This document shows, in pieces, positions 36,845 through 45,313 of a DNA stretch of 64,000 nucleotides. Under the pieces are notes generated by a model, which was not told where the DNA came from, did not search any database, and saw only the letters and a list, made by a program, of their open reading frames with translations. Within the stretch, counting starts at the first letter, position 1. Every line of letters starts with the position of its first letter. Source of the DNA: Luteipulveratus halotolerans (GTDB taxonomy: Bacteria; Actinomycetota; Actinomycetes; Actinomycetales; Dermatophilaceae); NCBI RefSeq assembly GCF_001247745.1, contig NZ_LAIR01000002.1, forward strand, positions 2,542,001 to 2,606,000. Reading direction: 5' to 3'. The position numbers and the translations under genes were made by a program.

Positions 36845-37876
36845 TCAGCGAGCCGCGGGGAGGAAGCCGACGGCGTCGTACACGCGAGCGAGCGTCGCGG
36901 AGGCGACCTCACGCGCGCGCTCAGCACCGCGTGCGAGCACCCGGTCGAGCTCGGCCGGGTCACCGACGAGCTCGTCGACGCGCGCCTTGAACGGCTCCTG
37001 CACCTCGGCGACGAGCGCGGCGACGTCGGTCTTGAGCGCGCCGTACTTGTTCTCGCCGGCGTACTGCTCGACGAGGGCGTCGACCTTCTCGCCCGAGAGC
37101 GCCGAGTGGATGCGCAGCAGGTTGGCGATGCCGGGCTTGGCCTCGGGGTCGTAGCGCACGGCGTTGTCGGTGTCGGTGACGGCCGACTTGATCTTCTTGG
37201 TGTTGGCCTTGGGCGCGTCGAGCATCATCAGGTTGCCGGCCTGGTTGTCGGCCGACTTGCTCATCTTGGCGGTGGGCTCCTGCAGCGACATGATCTTGGC
37301 GGTCTCGGCCGGGATGTGGGCCTCGGGGATCACGAACGTCGTGCCGTAGCGCGCGTTGAACCGCTGCGCCAGGTCACGGGTGAGCTCGAGGTGCTGGCGC
37401 TGGTCCTCGCCCACCGGGACGGCCGTCGCGTCGTACAGCAGGATGTCGGCGGCCATCAGCATCGGGTAGGTGAACAGCCCGACGTTGGTGCCCTCGGTGC
37501 CGCGCTTGCCGGCCTTGTCCTTGAACTGCGTCATGCGGGCGGCCTCGCCGTAGCCGGTCAGGCAGTTGAGGACCCACGCGAGCTGGGAGTGCTCGGGCAC
37601 GTGGCTCTGGACGAAGACGGTGGAGCGCTCGGGGTCGATGCCACCGGCGAGGTACTGGGCGGCGGTGACGCGCGTACGACGGCGCAGCTCCTCGGGCGTC
37701 GGGCCCACGGTCAGCGCGTGCTGGTCGACCACGCAGAAGAACGCGTCGAAGTCGGACTGCATCCGCACCCAGCTGACCTGCGCTCCGAGGTAGTTGCCCA
37801 GGTGGAGCGAGTCGTGCGTGGGCTGCATACCCGAGAGGATCCTCGGCGTGGGCGTGGTGGTGTCCAACGACGGCAT
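36845..37876 (-). CDS. trpS: Tryptophanyl-tRNA synthetase
   Basis: The 343-residue class I synthetase charges tRNA-Trp. The HIGH-type motif appears as GMQPTHDSLHLGNYLGA and the KMSKS loop as TAKMSKSADNQ. YPMLMAADILLYDA and VGEDQRQHLELTRDLA form the tryptophan pocket region. The length is normal. No T-box or attenuator is visible upstream. It is divergent from a DeoR regulator. Confidence 0.97.
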   Translation of the reverse strand: MPSLDTTTPTPRILSGMQPTHDSLHLGNYLGAQVSWVRMQSDFDAFFCVVDQHALTVGPTPEELRRRTRVTAAQYLAGGIDPERSTVFVQSHVPEHSQLAWVLNCLTGYGEAARMTQFKDKAGKRGTEGTNVGLFTYPMLMAADILLYDATAVPVGEDQRQHLELTRDLAQRFNARYGTTFVIPEAHIPAETAKIMSLQEPTAKMSKSADNQAGNLMMLDAPKANTKKIKSAVTDTDNAVRYDPEAKPGIANLLRIHSALSGEKVDALVEQYAGENKYGALKTDVAALVAEVQEPFKARVDELVGDPAELDRVLARGAERAREVASATLARVYDAVGFLPAAR

Positions 37877-38022
37877 GCGCTGATTGTGCCGTGCGGACCT
37901 GCCACGATCCCACCCGACCCCGGCCGTTCACACGCGGGAACGCCCACTGCCTGACAGGTACGGTGTCGGTTCCTGTTACTTGTGCGTCACCGCCGCCGCA
38001 TCCACGCACGCTGGGAGGTTCG

Positions 38023-38820
38023 ATGCTGGCACGACAGCGGCAGGAGCTGATCCTGCGGGAGGTCGAGCAGAACGGCGGCGTCCGCGTCTCCGAGCTCGTC
38101 ACGGCGCTCGGCGTCTCCGACATGACGGTTCGCCGCGACATCGAGACGCTCGCCGGCAAGAAGCTCGTCCTGAAGGTCCACGGCGGCGCCGCCGCGGTCG
38201 GCGAGCGCCACCCGGACGAGCCGGGCTTCTCGGTGAAGTCGGAGATGAACCCGGTCCGCAAGTCCGAGATCGCCCGGACGGCCGCGTCGCTGATCGCGCC
38301 CGGAAGCACCATCGCGGTCTCGGCGGGCACGACCGCCTACGCCGTCGCCGACGAGCTGCGGCCGATCAAGCGACTGACCGTCGTCACCAACTCGCCGCGC
38401 GTCGCCGAGCTGCTGTACGACCCCGTCCGCGACGACCAGCTCGTCGTGCTCACCGGCGGTGTGCGTACGCCGTCGGACGCCCTCGCAGGGCCCGTCGCCA
38501 ACGCGATGCTCGCCACCATGCACGTCGAGACGCTCATCCTCGGCGTCCACGGCATCGACCTCGCCGCGGGGCTCACGACGCCGAATCTTCAAGAAGCACA
38601 GACCAATCGGGCGCTCATCAAGTGTGCGCAGAAGATCGTCGTCGTCGCCGACCACAGCAAGTGGGGCGTCGTCGGCCTGCAGACCATCGCGATGCTCGAC
38701 CAGGTCGACACACTCGTCACCGACGCCGAGCTGGGTGACGACGCGCGCCGTGCCATCGCCGACCTCGGCGTGCACCTGATCGTCGCCCCGCGCAGCGACC
38801 TCGACGCTCAGGACGCCTGA
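38023..38820 (+). CDS. DeoR-family transcriptional regulator
   Basis: The 265-residue protein has an N-terminal winged HTH (RQELILREVEQNGGVRVSELVTALGVSDMTVRRDIETLAGKK) and a sugar-phosphate-sensing DeoRC domain (GTTAYAVADELRP, LTGGVRTPSDALAGPVA, VVVADHSKWGVVGL). A GGGAGG ribosome site precedes the ATG. Targets are unknown; a sugar or deoxysugar phosphate is the likely effector, and the deo genes here are only a guess as targets. Its 3' end overlaps the convergent LLM gene by 13 nt. Confidence 0.92.
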   Translation: MLARQRQELILREVEQNGGVRVSELVTALGVSDMTVRRDIETLAGKKLVLKVHGGAAAVGERHPDEPGFSVKSEMNPVRKSEIARTAASLIAPGSTIAVSAGTTAYAVADELRPIKRLTVVTNSPRVAELLYDPVRDDQLVVLTGGVRTPSDALAGPVANAMLATMHVETLILGVHGIDLAAGLTTPNLQEAQTNRALIKCAQKIVVVADHSKWGVVGLQTIAMLDQVDTLVTDAELGDDARRAIADLGVHLIVAPRSDLDAQDA

Positions 38821-39764
38821 CGGCGAGCTCGTCCGCGGAGCGCACCGAGCAGCTCCCAGGTGCGGCGCTGACTCTGCGGCCCGCCCAGGTCGGTCTGCGT
38901 CGCGTAGATCTCGGTGACTCCGGCGTCGGCGTACCGCTGGAGGCCGGCGGCGACGGTCTCCTCGTCGCCGATGAGCGCCATGTCGGCTGCGCGCTCGGCG
39001 CCCTCGGCGTCCAGGACCGCGCGGTAAGAGGGCAGCGTCTCGTAGAACGCCATCTGCTCCAGGGCCGTCGCACGGACCGTCTCGACGTCGTCGGTCACGA
39101 CTGTGACGACGCCCGCGGCGATCGTCGGCGTCGGACGTCCGGCCCGAGCGGCCGTCCGGTCCAGATCGGGCCGCAGCCGGCTGCCGATGAACCGCGGGCC
39201 GGCGAGGAACGGGATCGAGCCGTCGGCCAGCTCGCCCGTGGCTCGCACCGCCTGCGGACCCATCGCGGCGACCAGGACGGGTACGCCGCTGCCGCCGGCC
39301 ACGGTGGTCGGCAGCACCGGGCGCGCCGTCAGCGTCTCGCCCTCGAAGTCGGCGCCGTCACCCTCGATGAGGTCGTGCAGCACCCGCAGGTACTCGCGCA
39401 GCCGCGCGATCGGCCGCTCCGTCGTGAGTCCGAACGTCCGCTGCTCCAGGGCCTTGCCGCCCAGCCCGAGGCCCAGCGTGAAGCGGCCGTGGCTCGCCGC
39501 CTGCGCGGTCATCGCCTGCGAGGCGACCACCACCGGATGGCGCGGATTGATCGGCACGACCGACGTGCCGACCCGAAGGCCGGGCACGCTCGCGCCGACG
39601 GTCGCCGCGAGCGAGAGCGAGTCCAGGTCGTACGTCTGGCCGAACCAGACCGCATCAACACCCAGGTCGTGCACCGTGCGCGCCTGGTCGATGACGTCGT
39701 GCACGGCGTTGACGGCGCCGGGCCGCGGCCAGCGGGCGACACCCAGCGGCAGGGAGAGGCTCAT
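38808..39764 (-). CDS. F420-dependent LLM-class oxidoreductase
   Basis: The 318-residue luciferase-like TIM-barrel protein has HDLGVDAVWFGQTYDLDSLSLAA, VPINPRHPVVVASQAMTAQAAS, FTLGLGLGG and VLVAAMGPQAVRATGELADGSI. The pattern fits the TIGR03564-type F420-linked family in actinobacteria. Substrate is unknown. The 13-nt overlap with the convergent regulator gene could allow antisense interference. Confidence 0.85.
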   Translation of the reverse strand: MSLSLPLGVARWPRPGAVNAVHDVIDQARTVHDLGVDAVWFGQTYDLDSLSLAATVGASVPGLRVGTSVVPINPRHPVVVASQAMTAQAASHGRFTLGLGLGGKALEQRTFGLTTERPIARLREYLRVLHDLIEGDGADFEGETLTARPVLPTTVAGGSGVPVLVAAMGPQAVRATGELADGSIPFLAGPRFIGSRLRPDLDRTAARAGRPTPTIAAGVVTVVTDDVETVRATALEQMAFYETLPSYRAVLDAEGAERAADMALIGDEETVAAGLQRYADAGVTEIYATQTDLGGPQSQRRTWELLGALRGRARRQAS

Positions 39765-39792
39765 GTGAGGCCCAGCCTCGGGCGCCGGGCGC

Positions 39793-40596
39793 TTATTCCG
39801 CGGCCGGTGCGAACTGCTCGATGAGCGGGACGACGTCGGCGATCGACTCGACCACCCGCGTCGGCACGAACGGGTGCCGGTCGACCTGGTGCGGCCGGGT
39901 CGAGCCGGTCAGCACCAGGATCGTGCGCAGGCCCGCCTCGAGGCCGCTGACGATGTCGGTGTCCATGCGGTCGCCGATCATCACCGTCGTCTCGGAGTGG
40001 GCGTCGATGCGGTTGAGGGCGCTGCGCATCATCAGCGGGTTGGGCTTGCCGACGTAGTACGGCTCGACGCCCGTCGCCTTGGTGATCAGCGCCGCGATGG
40101 AGCCGGTGGCCGGCAGCGGCCCCTGCGGGCTCGGGCCGGTCGCGTCGGGGTTGGTCGCGATGAACCGGGCGCCGTCCTCGATGAGCCGGATCGCGCGCGT
40201 GATCGCCTCGAAGGAGTACGTGCGCGTCTCGCCCAGCACGACGTAGTCGGGGTCGCGCTCGGTCATGATGTAGCCGGCGTCGTGCAGCGCCGTCGTGAGT
40301 CCGGCCTCACCGATGACGTATGCGGACCCGCCCTCGCGCTGGTCCTGCAGGAACTGCGCGGTCGCGAGCGCCGACGTCCAGATCGACTCCTCGGGCAGGT
40401 CGATGCCCGAAGCGCTCAGCCGCGCTCGCAGGTCACGCGGGGTGTAGATCGAGTTGTTGGTCAGCACCAGGAAGCGGCGACCGGCGTCCTGGAGCCGCTT
40501 GAGGAAGTCTGCGGCGCCCGGGATCGCCTGCTCCTCGTGCACGAGGACGCCGTCCATGTCGGTCAGCCAGCACTCCACCGGCCTGCGGTTGGTCAT
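39793..40596 (-). CDS. HAD-IIA family phosphatase (NagD-like)
   Basis: The 267-residue protein has the HAD nucleophile loop WLTDMDGVLVHEE (D13 nucleophile, D15), motif II LVLTNNS, the lysine in YVGKPNPLMM and acidic motif IV MIGDRMDTDI. The C2 cap is of the NagD type. It hydrolyses phosphate from a small metabolite of unknown identity. GAGGAGG lies before the ATG. Confidence 0.9.
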   Translation of the reverse strand: MTNRRPVECWLTDMDGVLVHEEQAIPGAADFLKRLQDAGRRFLVLTNNSIYTPRDLRARLSASGIDLPEESIWTSALATAQFLQDQREGGSAYVIGEAGLTTALHDAGYIMTERDPDYVVLGETRTYSFEAITRAIRLIEDGARFIATNPDATGPSPQGPLPATGSIAALITKATGVEPYYVGKPNPLMMRSALNRIDAHSETTVMIGDRMDTDIVSGLEAGLRTILVLTGSTRPHQVDRHPFVPTRVVESIADVVPLIEQFAPAAE

Positions 40597-40635
40597 CCCG
40601 GCCTCCTCGTCTCGTGGGCGGTCGCGCCCAGTCTG

Positions 40636-41427
40636 TCAGTCCAGGACGTAGTCGACGACGACCGCGGCGTGATCGCTCCAGCGCTCTGCGTAGGTCGCCG
40701 CACGACCGACCTCGGCGTGCTTGACCAGAGCGCCCAGTGCGGGACTCGCGATCTGGTAGTCGATGCGCCAGCCGGCGTCGTTGTCGAACGCCTTGCCCCG
40801 CCAGGACCACCACGTGTAGGGGCCGTCGACGTCACCGGCGTACGCCCGGCCGACGTCGACCCACCCGTCGTCGAACCAGGTGCTCAGACGCGCCTGCTCG
40901 TCCGGGAGGAACCCCGCCTTGCCGCGGTTGCCCTTCCAGTTCTTCAGATCGCGCTGGGTGTGGCACACGTTGAGGTCACCGGTCAGCACCACGTGCCCGT
41001 CGCGCAGCTGCGCGAGACGCGTGGTGGCCGCGTCGAGCAGGGCGTACTTGTCGTCCTGCTTGGGGGTGCCGGCCTCACCGGTGTGGACGTAGGTCGAGAT
41101 CACGGTGACGCAGTCGCCGCTCTCGGTACGGATGTCGGCCTCGACCCAGCGGCCCTCGTCGGGCAGCCCGGGGAGGTGAGCCGACCGGCGTACGACGGGC
41201 AGCCGGCTGAGCACGGCCACGCCGGCGCGCCCGGCCGCAGGGCCGGGCGCGTCGACGATGTGCCAGGTGTCGAACGGGGTCTGCTCGAGCGCGGCGGACA
41301 GCTGCTCGGAGGTGGCGCGCACCTCTTGCAGCGTCACCACGTCGGGCTGCTGAGCGGCGAGCCAGTCGAGCCCGCCGCGGCGCAGCGTCGCGCGAATCCC
41401 GTTGACGTTGGCGCTGATCAGGCGCAA
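40636..41427 (-). CDS. xth: Exodeoxyribonuclease III family AP endonuclease
   Basis: The 263-residue enzyme of the EEP fold acts in base-excision repair at abasic sites. Motifs are SANVNGIRATLRRGG, VVTLQEVRA (metal Glu), GDLNVCHTQRDL, RIDYQIASP and WSDHAAVVV (catalytic His). The start is TTG at 41427, 5 nt after the icd stop; no better in-frame start precedes the conserved first strand. It is probably co-transcribed with icd. Confidence 0.92.
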   Translation of the reverse strand: MRLISANVNGIRATLRRGGLDWLAAQQPDVVTLQEVRATSEQLSAALEQTPFDTWHIVDAPGPAAGRAGVAVLSRLPVVRRSAHLPGLPDEGRWVEADIRTESGDCVTVISTYVHTGEAGTPKQDDKYALLDAATTRLAQLRDGHVVLTGDLNVCHTQRDLKNWKGNRGKAGFLPDEQARLSTWFDDGWVDVGRAYAGDVDGPYTWWSWRGKAFDNDAGWRIDYQIASPALGALVKHAEVGRAATYAERWSDHAAVVVDYVLD

Positions 41428-41432
41428 GACCG

Positions 41433-42650
41433 TCAGGCCATCGCCTTCTGGAGGTTCTCGTCCAGGGCGGCGAGGAACTCCTCGGTCGTGAGGAACGGCT
41501 GGTCCTTGCTGATGAGCAGGGCGAGGTCCTTGGTCATCTTGCCCTCCTCGACCGTCTCGATGCAGACGCGCTCGAGGGTCTCGGCGAACTGGGTGACCTC
41601 GGGGGTGCCGTCGAGCTTGCCGCGGTGAGCCAGGCCACGGGTCCACGCGAAGATCGAGGCGATCGGGTTGGTGGAGGTCGCCTTGCCCTGCTGGTGCTGG
41701 CGGTAGTGACGGGTCACCGTGCCGTGGGCCGCCTCGGCCTCGACCGTCTTGCCGTCGGGGCTCATCAAAACCGAGGTCATCAGACCGAGCGAGCCGAAGC
41801 CTTGCGCCACGGTGTCGGACTGCACGTCACCGTCGTAGTTCTTGCAGGCCCAGACGTAGCCGCCCTCCCACTTCATCGCGGAGGCGACCATGTCGTCGAT
41901 CAGGCGGTGCTCGTACGTCAGGCCGAGCGCGTCGAACTGCGGCTTGAACTCCTTGTCGAACACCTCCTGGAAGATGTCCTTGAAGGCGCCGTCGTAGGCC
42001 TTGAGGATGGTGTTCTTGGTCGACATGTAGACCGGCACCTTGCGCTGCAGGCCGTAGTTGAACGACGCGCGAGCGAAGTCCTCGATCGACTTGTTGTAGT
42101 TGTACATCGCCATCGCGACGCCGCCGTTCTCGTCGTACTGGGCGACCTCGTGGACCTGCGGCTCACCGCCGTCGGCGGGCGTGTAGGTGATGGTGACGGT
42201 GCCCGGGCCGGGGACCTTGAAGTTCTGCGACTTGTACTGGTCACCGTGGGCGTGGCGACCGATGATGATCGGCTTCGTCCAGCCCGGCACCAGGCGCGGC
42301 ACGTTGCTGATGATGATCGGCTCGCGGAAGATCACGCCGCCGAGGATGTTGCGGATCGTGCCGTTGGGGCTCTTCCACATCTCCTTGAGGCCGAACTCCT
42401 CGACACGGGCCTCGTCCGGGGTGATCGTCGCGCACTTGACGCCGACGCCGTACTCCTTGATGGCGTTGGCGGAGTCGATGGTCACCTGGTCGTCGGTCGC
42501 GTCGCGGTTCTCGATGCCCAGGTCGAAGTACTTCAGGTCAACATCGAGGTAAGGGTGAATCAGCCGGTCCTTGATGAACTGCCAGATGATGCGCGTCATC
42601 TCGTCGCCGTCGAGCTCGACGACGGGGTTCTTGACCTTGATCTTCTCCAT
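41433..42650 (-). CDS. icd: Isocitrate dehydrogenase (NADP+), type II
   Basis: The 405-residue enzyme of the TCA cycle is of the homodimeric, eukaryote-like type. Segments include VVELDGDEMTRIIWQFIKD, SPNGTIRNILGG, NYDGDVQSDTVAQGFGSLGL, AHGTVTRHYRQHQQGKATSTN (NADP-site His/Arg) and ASIFAWTRGLAHR. The ATG at 42650 begins the conserved MEKIKVKNP. The reaction yields 2-oxoglutarate, CO2 and NADPH. Later cycle enzymes sucCD, sdhCAB and mdh are also in the window. Confidence 0.97.
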   Translation of the reverse strand: MEKIKVKNPVVELDGDEMTRIIWQFIKDRLIHPYLDVDLKYFDLGIENRDATDDQVTIDSANAIKEYGVGVKCATITPDEARVEEFGLKEMWKSPNGTIRNILGGVIFREPIIISNVPRLVPGWTKPIIIGRHAHGDQYKSQNFKVPGPGTVTITYTPADGGEPQVHEVAQYDENGGVAMAMYNYNKSIEDFARASFNYGLQRKVPVYMSTKNTILKAYDGAFKDIFQEVFDKEFKPQFDALGLTYEHRLIDDMVASAMKWEGGYVWACKNYDGDVQSDTVAQGFGSLGLMTSVLMSPDGKTVEAEAAHGTVTRHYRQHQQGKATSTNPIASIFAWTRGLAHRGKLDGTPEVTQFAETLERVCIETVEEGKMTKDLALLISKDQPFLTTEEFLAALDENLQKAMA

Positions 42651-42768
42651 GCTGACTTCTGGCTCCTGTGGGATGAGGTGGAACGGCGCGCGGTGGCGGC
42701 CCCAGCAGGCTACGCCTCCGCCTGCGCGGCCCGTGAATCGGTCGGCCGGTTCGTGCGGCGCCCTTCGG

Positions 42769-42774
42769 TAGCCT
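42769..42774 (+). promoter_or_regulatory. -10 box of leaderless kinase-like gene
   Basis: TAGCCT lies 7 nt before the ATG at 42782. Confidence 0.5.
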
Positions 42775-42781
42775 CCCCGCC

Positions 42782-43375
42782 ATGCGAGACGGGGAGCTGC
42801 TGCTGATCTTCGGCCCGCCGGCCGTCGGCAAGATGACGGTCGGCCGGGCGGTCTGCGCGCGCTCGGGCTTCCGCCTCTTCCACAACCACCACACGATCGA
42901 GCCGCTGATCGAGGTGTTCGACCACGGCACACCCCCGTTCAACCTCCTGAACGCCGAGTTCCGCCGCCGGGTCATCGAGGAGGCAGCCGCCTCGGGAACC
43001 CGCCTGGTCTTCACCTACGCCTTCGCCGTCGACCTGGTCGAGGACGTCGCTGAGGTCGAGCGACTGATCGCGCCGTACGCCGACGCCGGCCTGCCCGTCT
43101 CGGCCGTCGAGCTGCAGGCCGACCTCGACACACGCCTGGCCCGCAACCGCGGTGCCGACCGGATCGCGGCCAAGCCGTCGAAGCGCGACCTCGCCTGGTC
43201 GGACGACCACGTACGTTCGACCCACGCGACCTATCGGATGCACACCGCCCCCGACGACCCGTCCGCGGCCGACGCGCTGCTCGCGCGCATGCCCCACCTG
43301 CGGCTCGACAACACCTCGCTGAGCCCGCAGGCCGCGGCCGGCGCGATCCTGGACTGGCTCCCGACCACCCGCTGA
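42782..43375 (+). CDS. P-loop ATPase/kinase-like protein
   Basis: The 197-residue protein has Walker A IFGPPAVGKMTVG (about 9-21), FRLFHNHHTIEPLIEVFDHG, and ELQADLDTRLARNRGADRI in the position of an adenylate- or shikimate-kinase-like lid region. A small-molecule or nucleotide kinase is likely; the substrate is unknown. It begins leaderless. Its stop is followed within 5 nt by hairpin D1, and then by the DUF559 gene. Confidence 0.75.
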   Translation: MRDGELLLIFGPPAVGKMTVGRAVCARSGFRLFHNHHTIEPLIEVFDHGTPPFNLLNAEFRRRVIEEAAASGTRLVFTYAFAVDLVEDVAEVERLIAPYADAGLPVSAVELQADLDTRLARNRGADRIAAKPSKRDLAWSDDHVRSTHATYRMHTAPDDPSAADALLARMPHLRLDNTSLSPQAAAGAILDWLPTTR

Positions 43376-43379
43376 GGAG

Positions 43380-43423
43380 CTGGGGGTCGCACGGGGAGCC
43401 ATGACTCCCCCCTGGACCCCCAG
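43380..43423 (+). repeat. Hairpin repeat family D, copy 1 (upstream of DUF559 gene)
   Basis: The outer 9-bp arms CTGGGGGTC / GACCCCCAG and inner 6-bp arms GGGGAG / CTCCCC enclose the loop CCATGA. It is an inverted homologue of 44434-44473 beyond the DUF559 gene. Confidence 0.8.
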
Positions 43424-43487
43424 TTCCTGCTCGTTCCGGAGTTGTCCACAGGCCGCCCGCGCCGATCTGCCACGCCCGGCACACTCC

Positions 43488-44429
43488 GTGTCCGTGGACG
43501 AGCCCTCGAAGAGACGACCGCGCCGCGCATGGCGCGCAGCTGTGACCGCCGACGTCGCTGCGGCGCAAGGTGGGGCGCTCTCGCGCGCCCAGCTGAGGGC
43601 TCGTGGCGTCACTCGCTACGACGTCCGCGAGGAGGTGGCAGCCGGACGGTGGTCCGTTCGGGGGCATCAGACCGTGTTCATCCCGCCGGTGGAGCAAGAG
43701 CTCGCGGACCGGTGGTCAGCCGTGTTCGAGGTCGGCGCCGGAGCACGGCTCGACGGAGTGACGGCGCTGCTCCAGGCAGGGCTCAAGGGCTGGAGCCAGG
43801 AGGTGATCGACGTGTCGGTCCCGCACCACAAGAAGGTGCGCCGGGTACCCGGAGTCAGGATCCATGCCGTGCGCGCACTCGAGGCGCTCACAACCCACGC
43901 TCTACCACGTACGCGCACGGAGATCGCGACGATCCGCGCCGCTGTGTGGGCGGTGTCCGACCGACAGGCGGCGACGTTCATCGCGATGGCCGTGCAACAG
44001 CGGCTGGTGGCCAAGCCGGCGCTGCTCGAGGCATGGGACCAGATGTCGTACGTGCGCAACGCCGCCTTCCTCGGGCAGATCATCCGAGACGTGTGCGCCG
44101 GAGCCGAGTCGTTGGGAGAGCTCGACTTCGCCCGACTCTGCCGCCAGTACGGCCTCCCTGAGCCTGAGCGGCAGGTCGTGCGCCGCGAGGGCAAGAGCCG
44201 CGTCTACCTCGACGTGCGTTGGCGTGACCGCGCGGTCGTCGTCGAGGTGGACGGCGCTCAGCACTTCAGCGGGCTCACCCCCGTCGACGATGCTCTGCGG
44301 CAGAACGCGGTCGTCCTCGGCGGTGACGCTGTTCTGCGGATCCCCGTCCTGGGCCTGCGTCTTTACGAGAGCCAGTTCATGGAGCAGGTGCGCGCAGCGC
44401 TCGCCGCCGAGGTGCGCCGTACTGCGTAG
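43488..44429 (+). CDS. DUF559 / Vsr-like PD-(D/E)xK protein with AbiEi-like N-terminus
   Basis: The 313-residue protein has an N-terminal helical region resembling AbiEi antitoxin HTHs (TADVAAAQGGALSRAQLRARGVTRYDVREEVAAGRWSVRG). A middle domain and a C-terminal nuclease fold (SRVYLDVRWRDRAVVVEVDGAQHF, then LRQNAVVLGGDAVLRIP) follow. D in YLDV and E in VEVDG fit a PD-(D/E)xK core. Two close GTGs (43488, 43494) are possible starts; neither has a ribosome site. Palindromes in inverted orientation flank the gene. The family is abundant in actinobacteria and its function is not settled. Confidence 0.78.
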   Translation: MSVDEPSKRRPRRAWRAAVTADVAAAQGGALSRAQLRARGVTRYDVREEVAAGRWSVRGHQTVFIPPVEQELADRWSAVFEVGAGARLDGVTALLQAGLKGWSQEVIDVSVPHHKKVRRVPGVRIHAVRALEALTTHALPRTRTEIATIRAAVWAVSDRQAATFIAMAVQQRLVAKPALLEAWDQMSYVRNAAFLGQIIRDVCAGAESLGELDFARLCRQYGLPEPERQVVRREGKSRVYLDVRWRDRAVVVEVDGAQHFSGLTPVDDALRQNAVVLGGDAVLRIPVLGLRLYESQFMEQVRAALAAEVRRTA

Positions 44430-44433
44430 GGGT

Positions 44434-44473
44434 GGGGGTCGTCATGGGAGGTATGGCTCCCGCTACGACCCCC
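44434..44473 (-). repeat. Hairpin repeat family D, copy 2 (downstream of DUF559 gene, inverted)
   Basis: The outer 9-bp arms GGGGGTCGT / ACGACCCCC and inner GGGAG / CTCCC enclose the loop GTATGG. Read on the minus strand it shares GCTGGGGGTCG and GGGAGCCAT with copy 1, and the loop is CCATAC. Confidence 0.8.
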
Positions 44474-44491
44474 AGCTCGGGCCGGCGCGGC

Positions 44492-45313
44492 TCAGGCGAG
44501 CGGCGTACGCCCGGCGCGGGTGATCGTCGCCCGCGCCAGCGAGTCGACCGAGTCGACCAGGCGCGGGTCGGACGAGAGGCGGTGCTCGTCGTACGCGACC
44601 GACAGCTCGGTGCAGCCGAGAACCACTGCGGCACAACCCTTCTCGACCATCGCGTCGACGAGTCGGAGCAGCGCGTCGAGGTCGGACGGCTGCCCGGCCT
44701 TGACCTGGTCGTAGATGATCCGCATGACCTCGCGCTGCTCGTCGTCGGTCGTGTCGACCGGCTCGACGCCGAGGTCGCGCAGCGCGGTGGCGTAGATGCC
44801 GGCCGCTCGGGTGCCGTCGGTCGCGAGGACGCCGACGCGCGGTGCGGACTCCCCCGACGTCGTACGAGCCCGCTCGGCTGCCGCCGCCGCAGTCACGTCG
44901 ACGATGTCGATCAGCGGGACCTCGACCTGGCCCTGCACCTGGTGCAAGAACTCGTGGGCGGTGTTGCACGGCACCGCGATGAACGCGGCCCCGATCGCCT
45001 GCAGCCGCAACGCATCCGCGAGCAGCACGGGCGTCGGGTCGGGCGCCGAGGCGTCCTTGATGCGCGCGGTGCGGTCAGGCGTCGTCGCGTGGCTGAGCAG
45101 CACGGCGTCCAGGTGCTCCTGGTCGTTCGTGGCAGGCGTCAGCAGCGTGAGCACGCGCAGGAAGGTCGCACCGGCGAGCGGACCGAGACCGCCCATGATG
45201 CCGACCGTCGGCGAGGACCAGCCCTGCTCGGGGGTGACCCGAGCCTCGGTCTCGATACGGCTCGCCCTGGGGGGCTCGCCTACTCGACCAGCGGGAATGT
45301 CTTTGGTGGTCAT
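44492..45313 (-). CDS. Aspartate/glutamate racemase
   Basis: The 273-residue racemase has the two catalytic cysteines in FIAVPCNTAHEFL and VVLGCTELSV, and the start of the fold in VGIMGGLGPLAGATFLRVL. It should interconvert L- and D-aspartate. It is coupled by a 1-nt overlap (TGATG) to a D-aspartate-ligase-like ATP-grasp gene, so the D-Asp probably goes into peptidoglycan. GTG at 45316 is an alternative start. Confidence 0.88.
   Translation of the reverse strand: MTTKDIPAGRVGEPPRASRIETEARVTPEQGWSSPTVGIMGGLGPLAGATFLRVLTLLTPATNDQEHLDAVLLSHATTPDRTARIKDASAPDPTPVLLADALRLQAIGAAFIAVPCNTAHEFLHQVQGQVEVPLIDIVDVTAAAAAERARTTSGESAPRVGVLATDGTRAAGIYATALRDLGVEPVDTTDDEQREVMRIIYDQVKAGQPSDLDALLRLVDAMVEKGCAAVVLGCTELSVAYDEHRLSSDPRLVDSVDSLARATITRAGRTPLA

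Noticed and set aside
37877..38022. T-box or attenuator before trpS
   Set aside because: No T-box sequence, leader peptide with Trp codons or terminator/antiterminator pair is seen.
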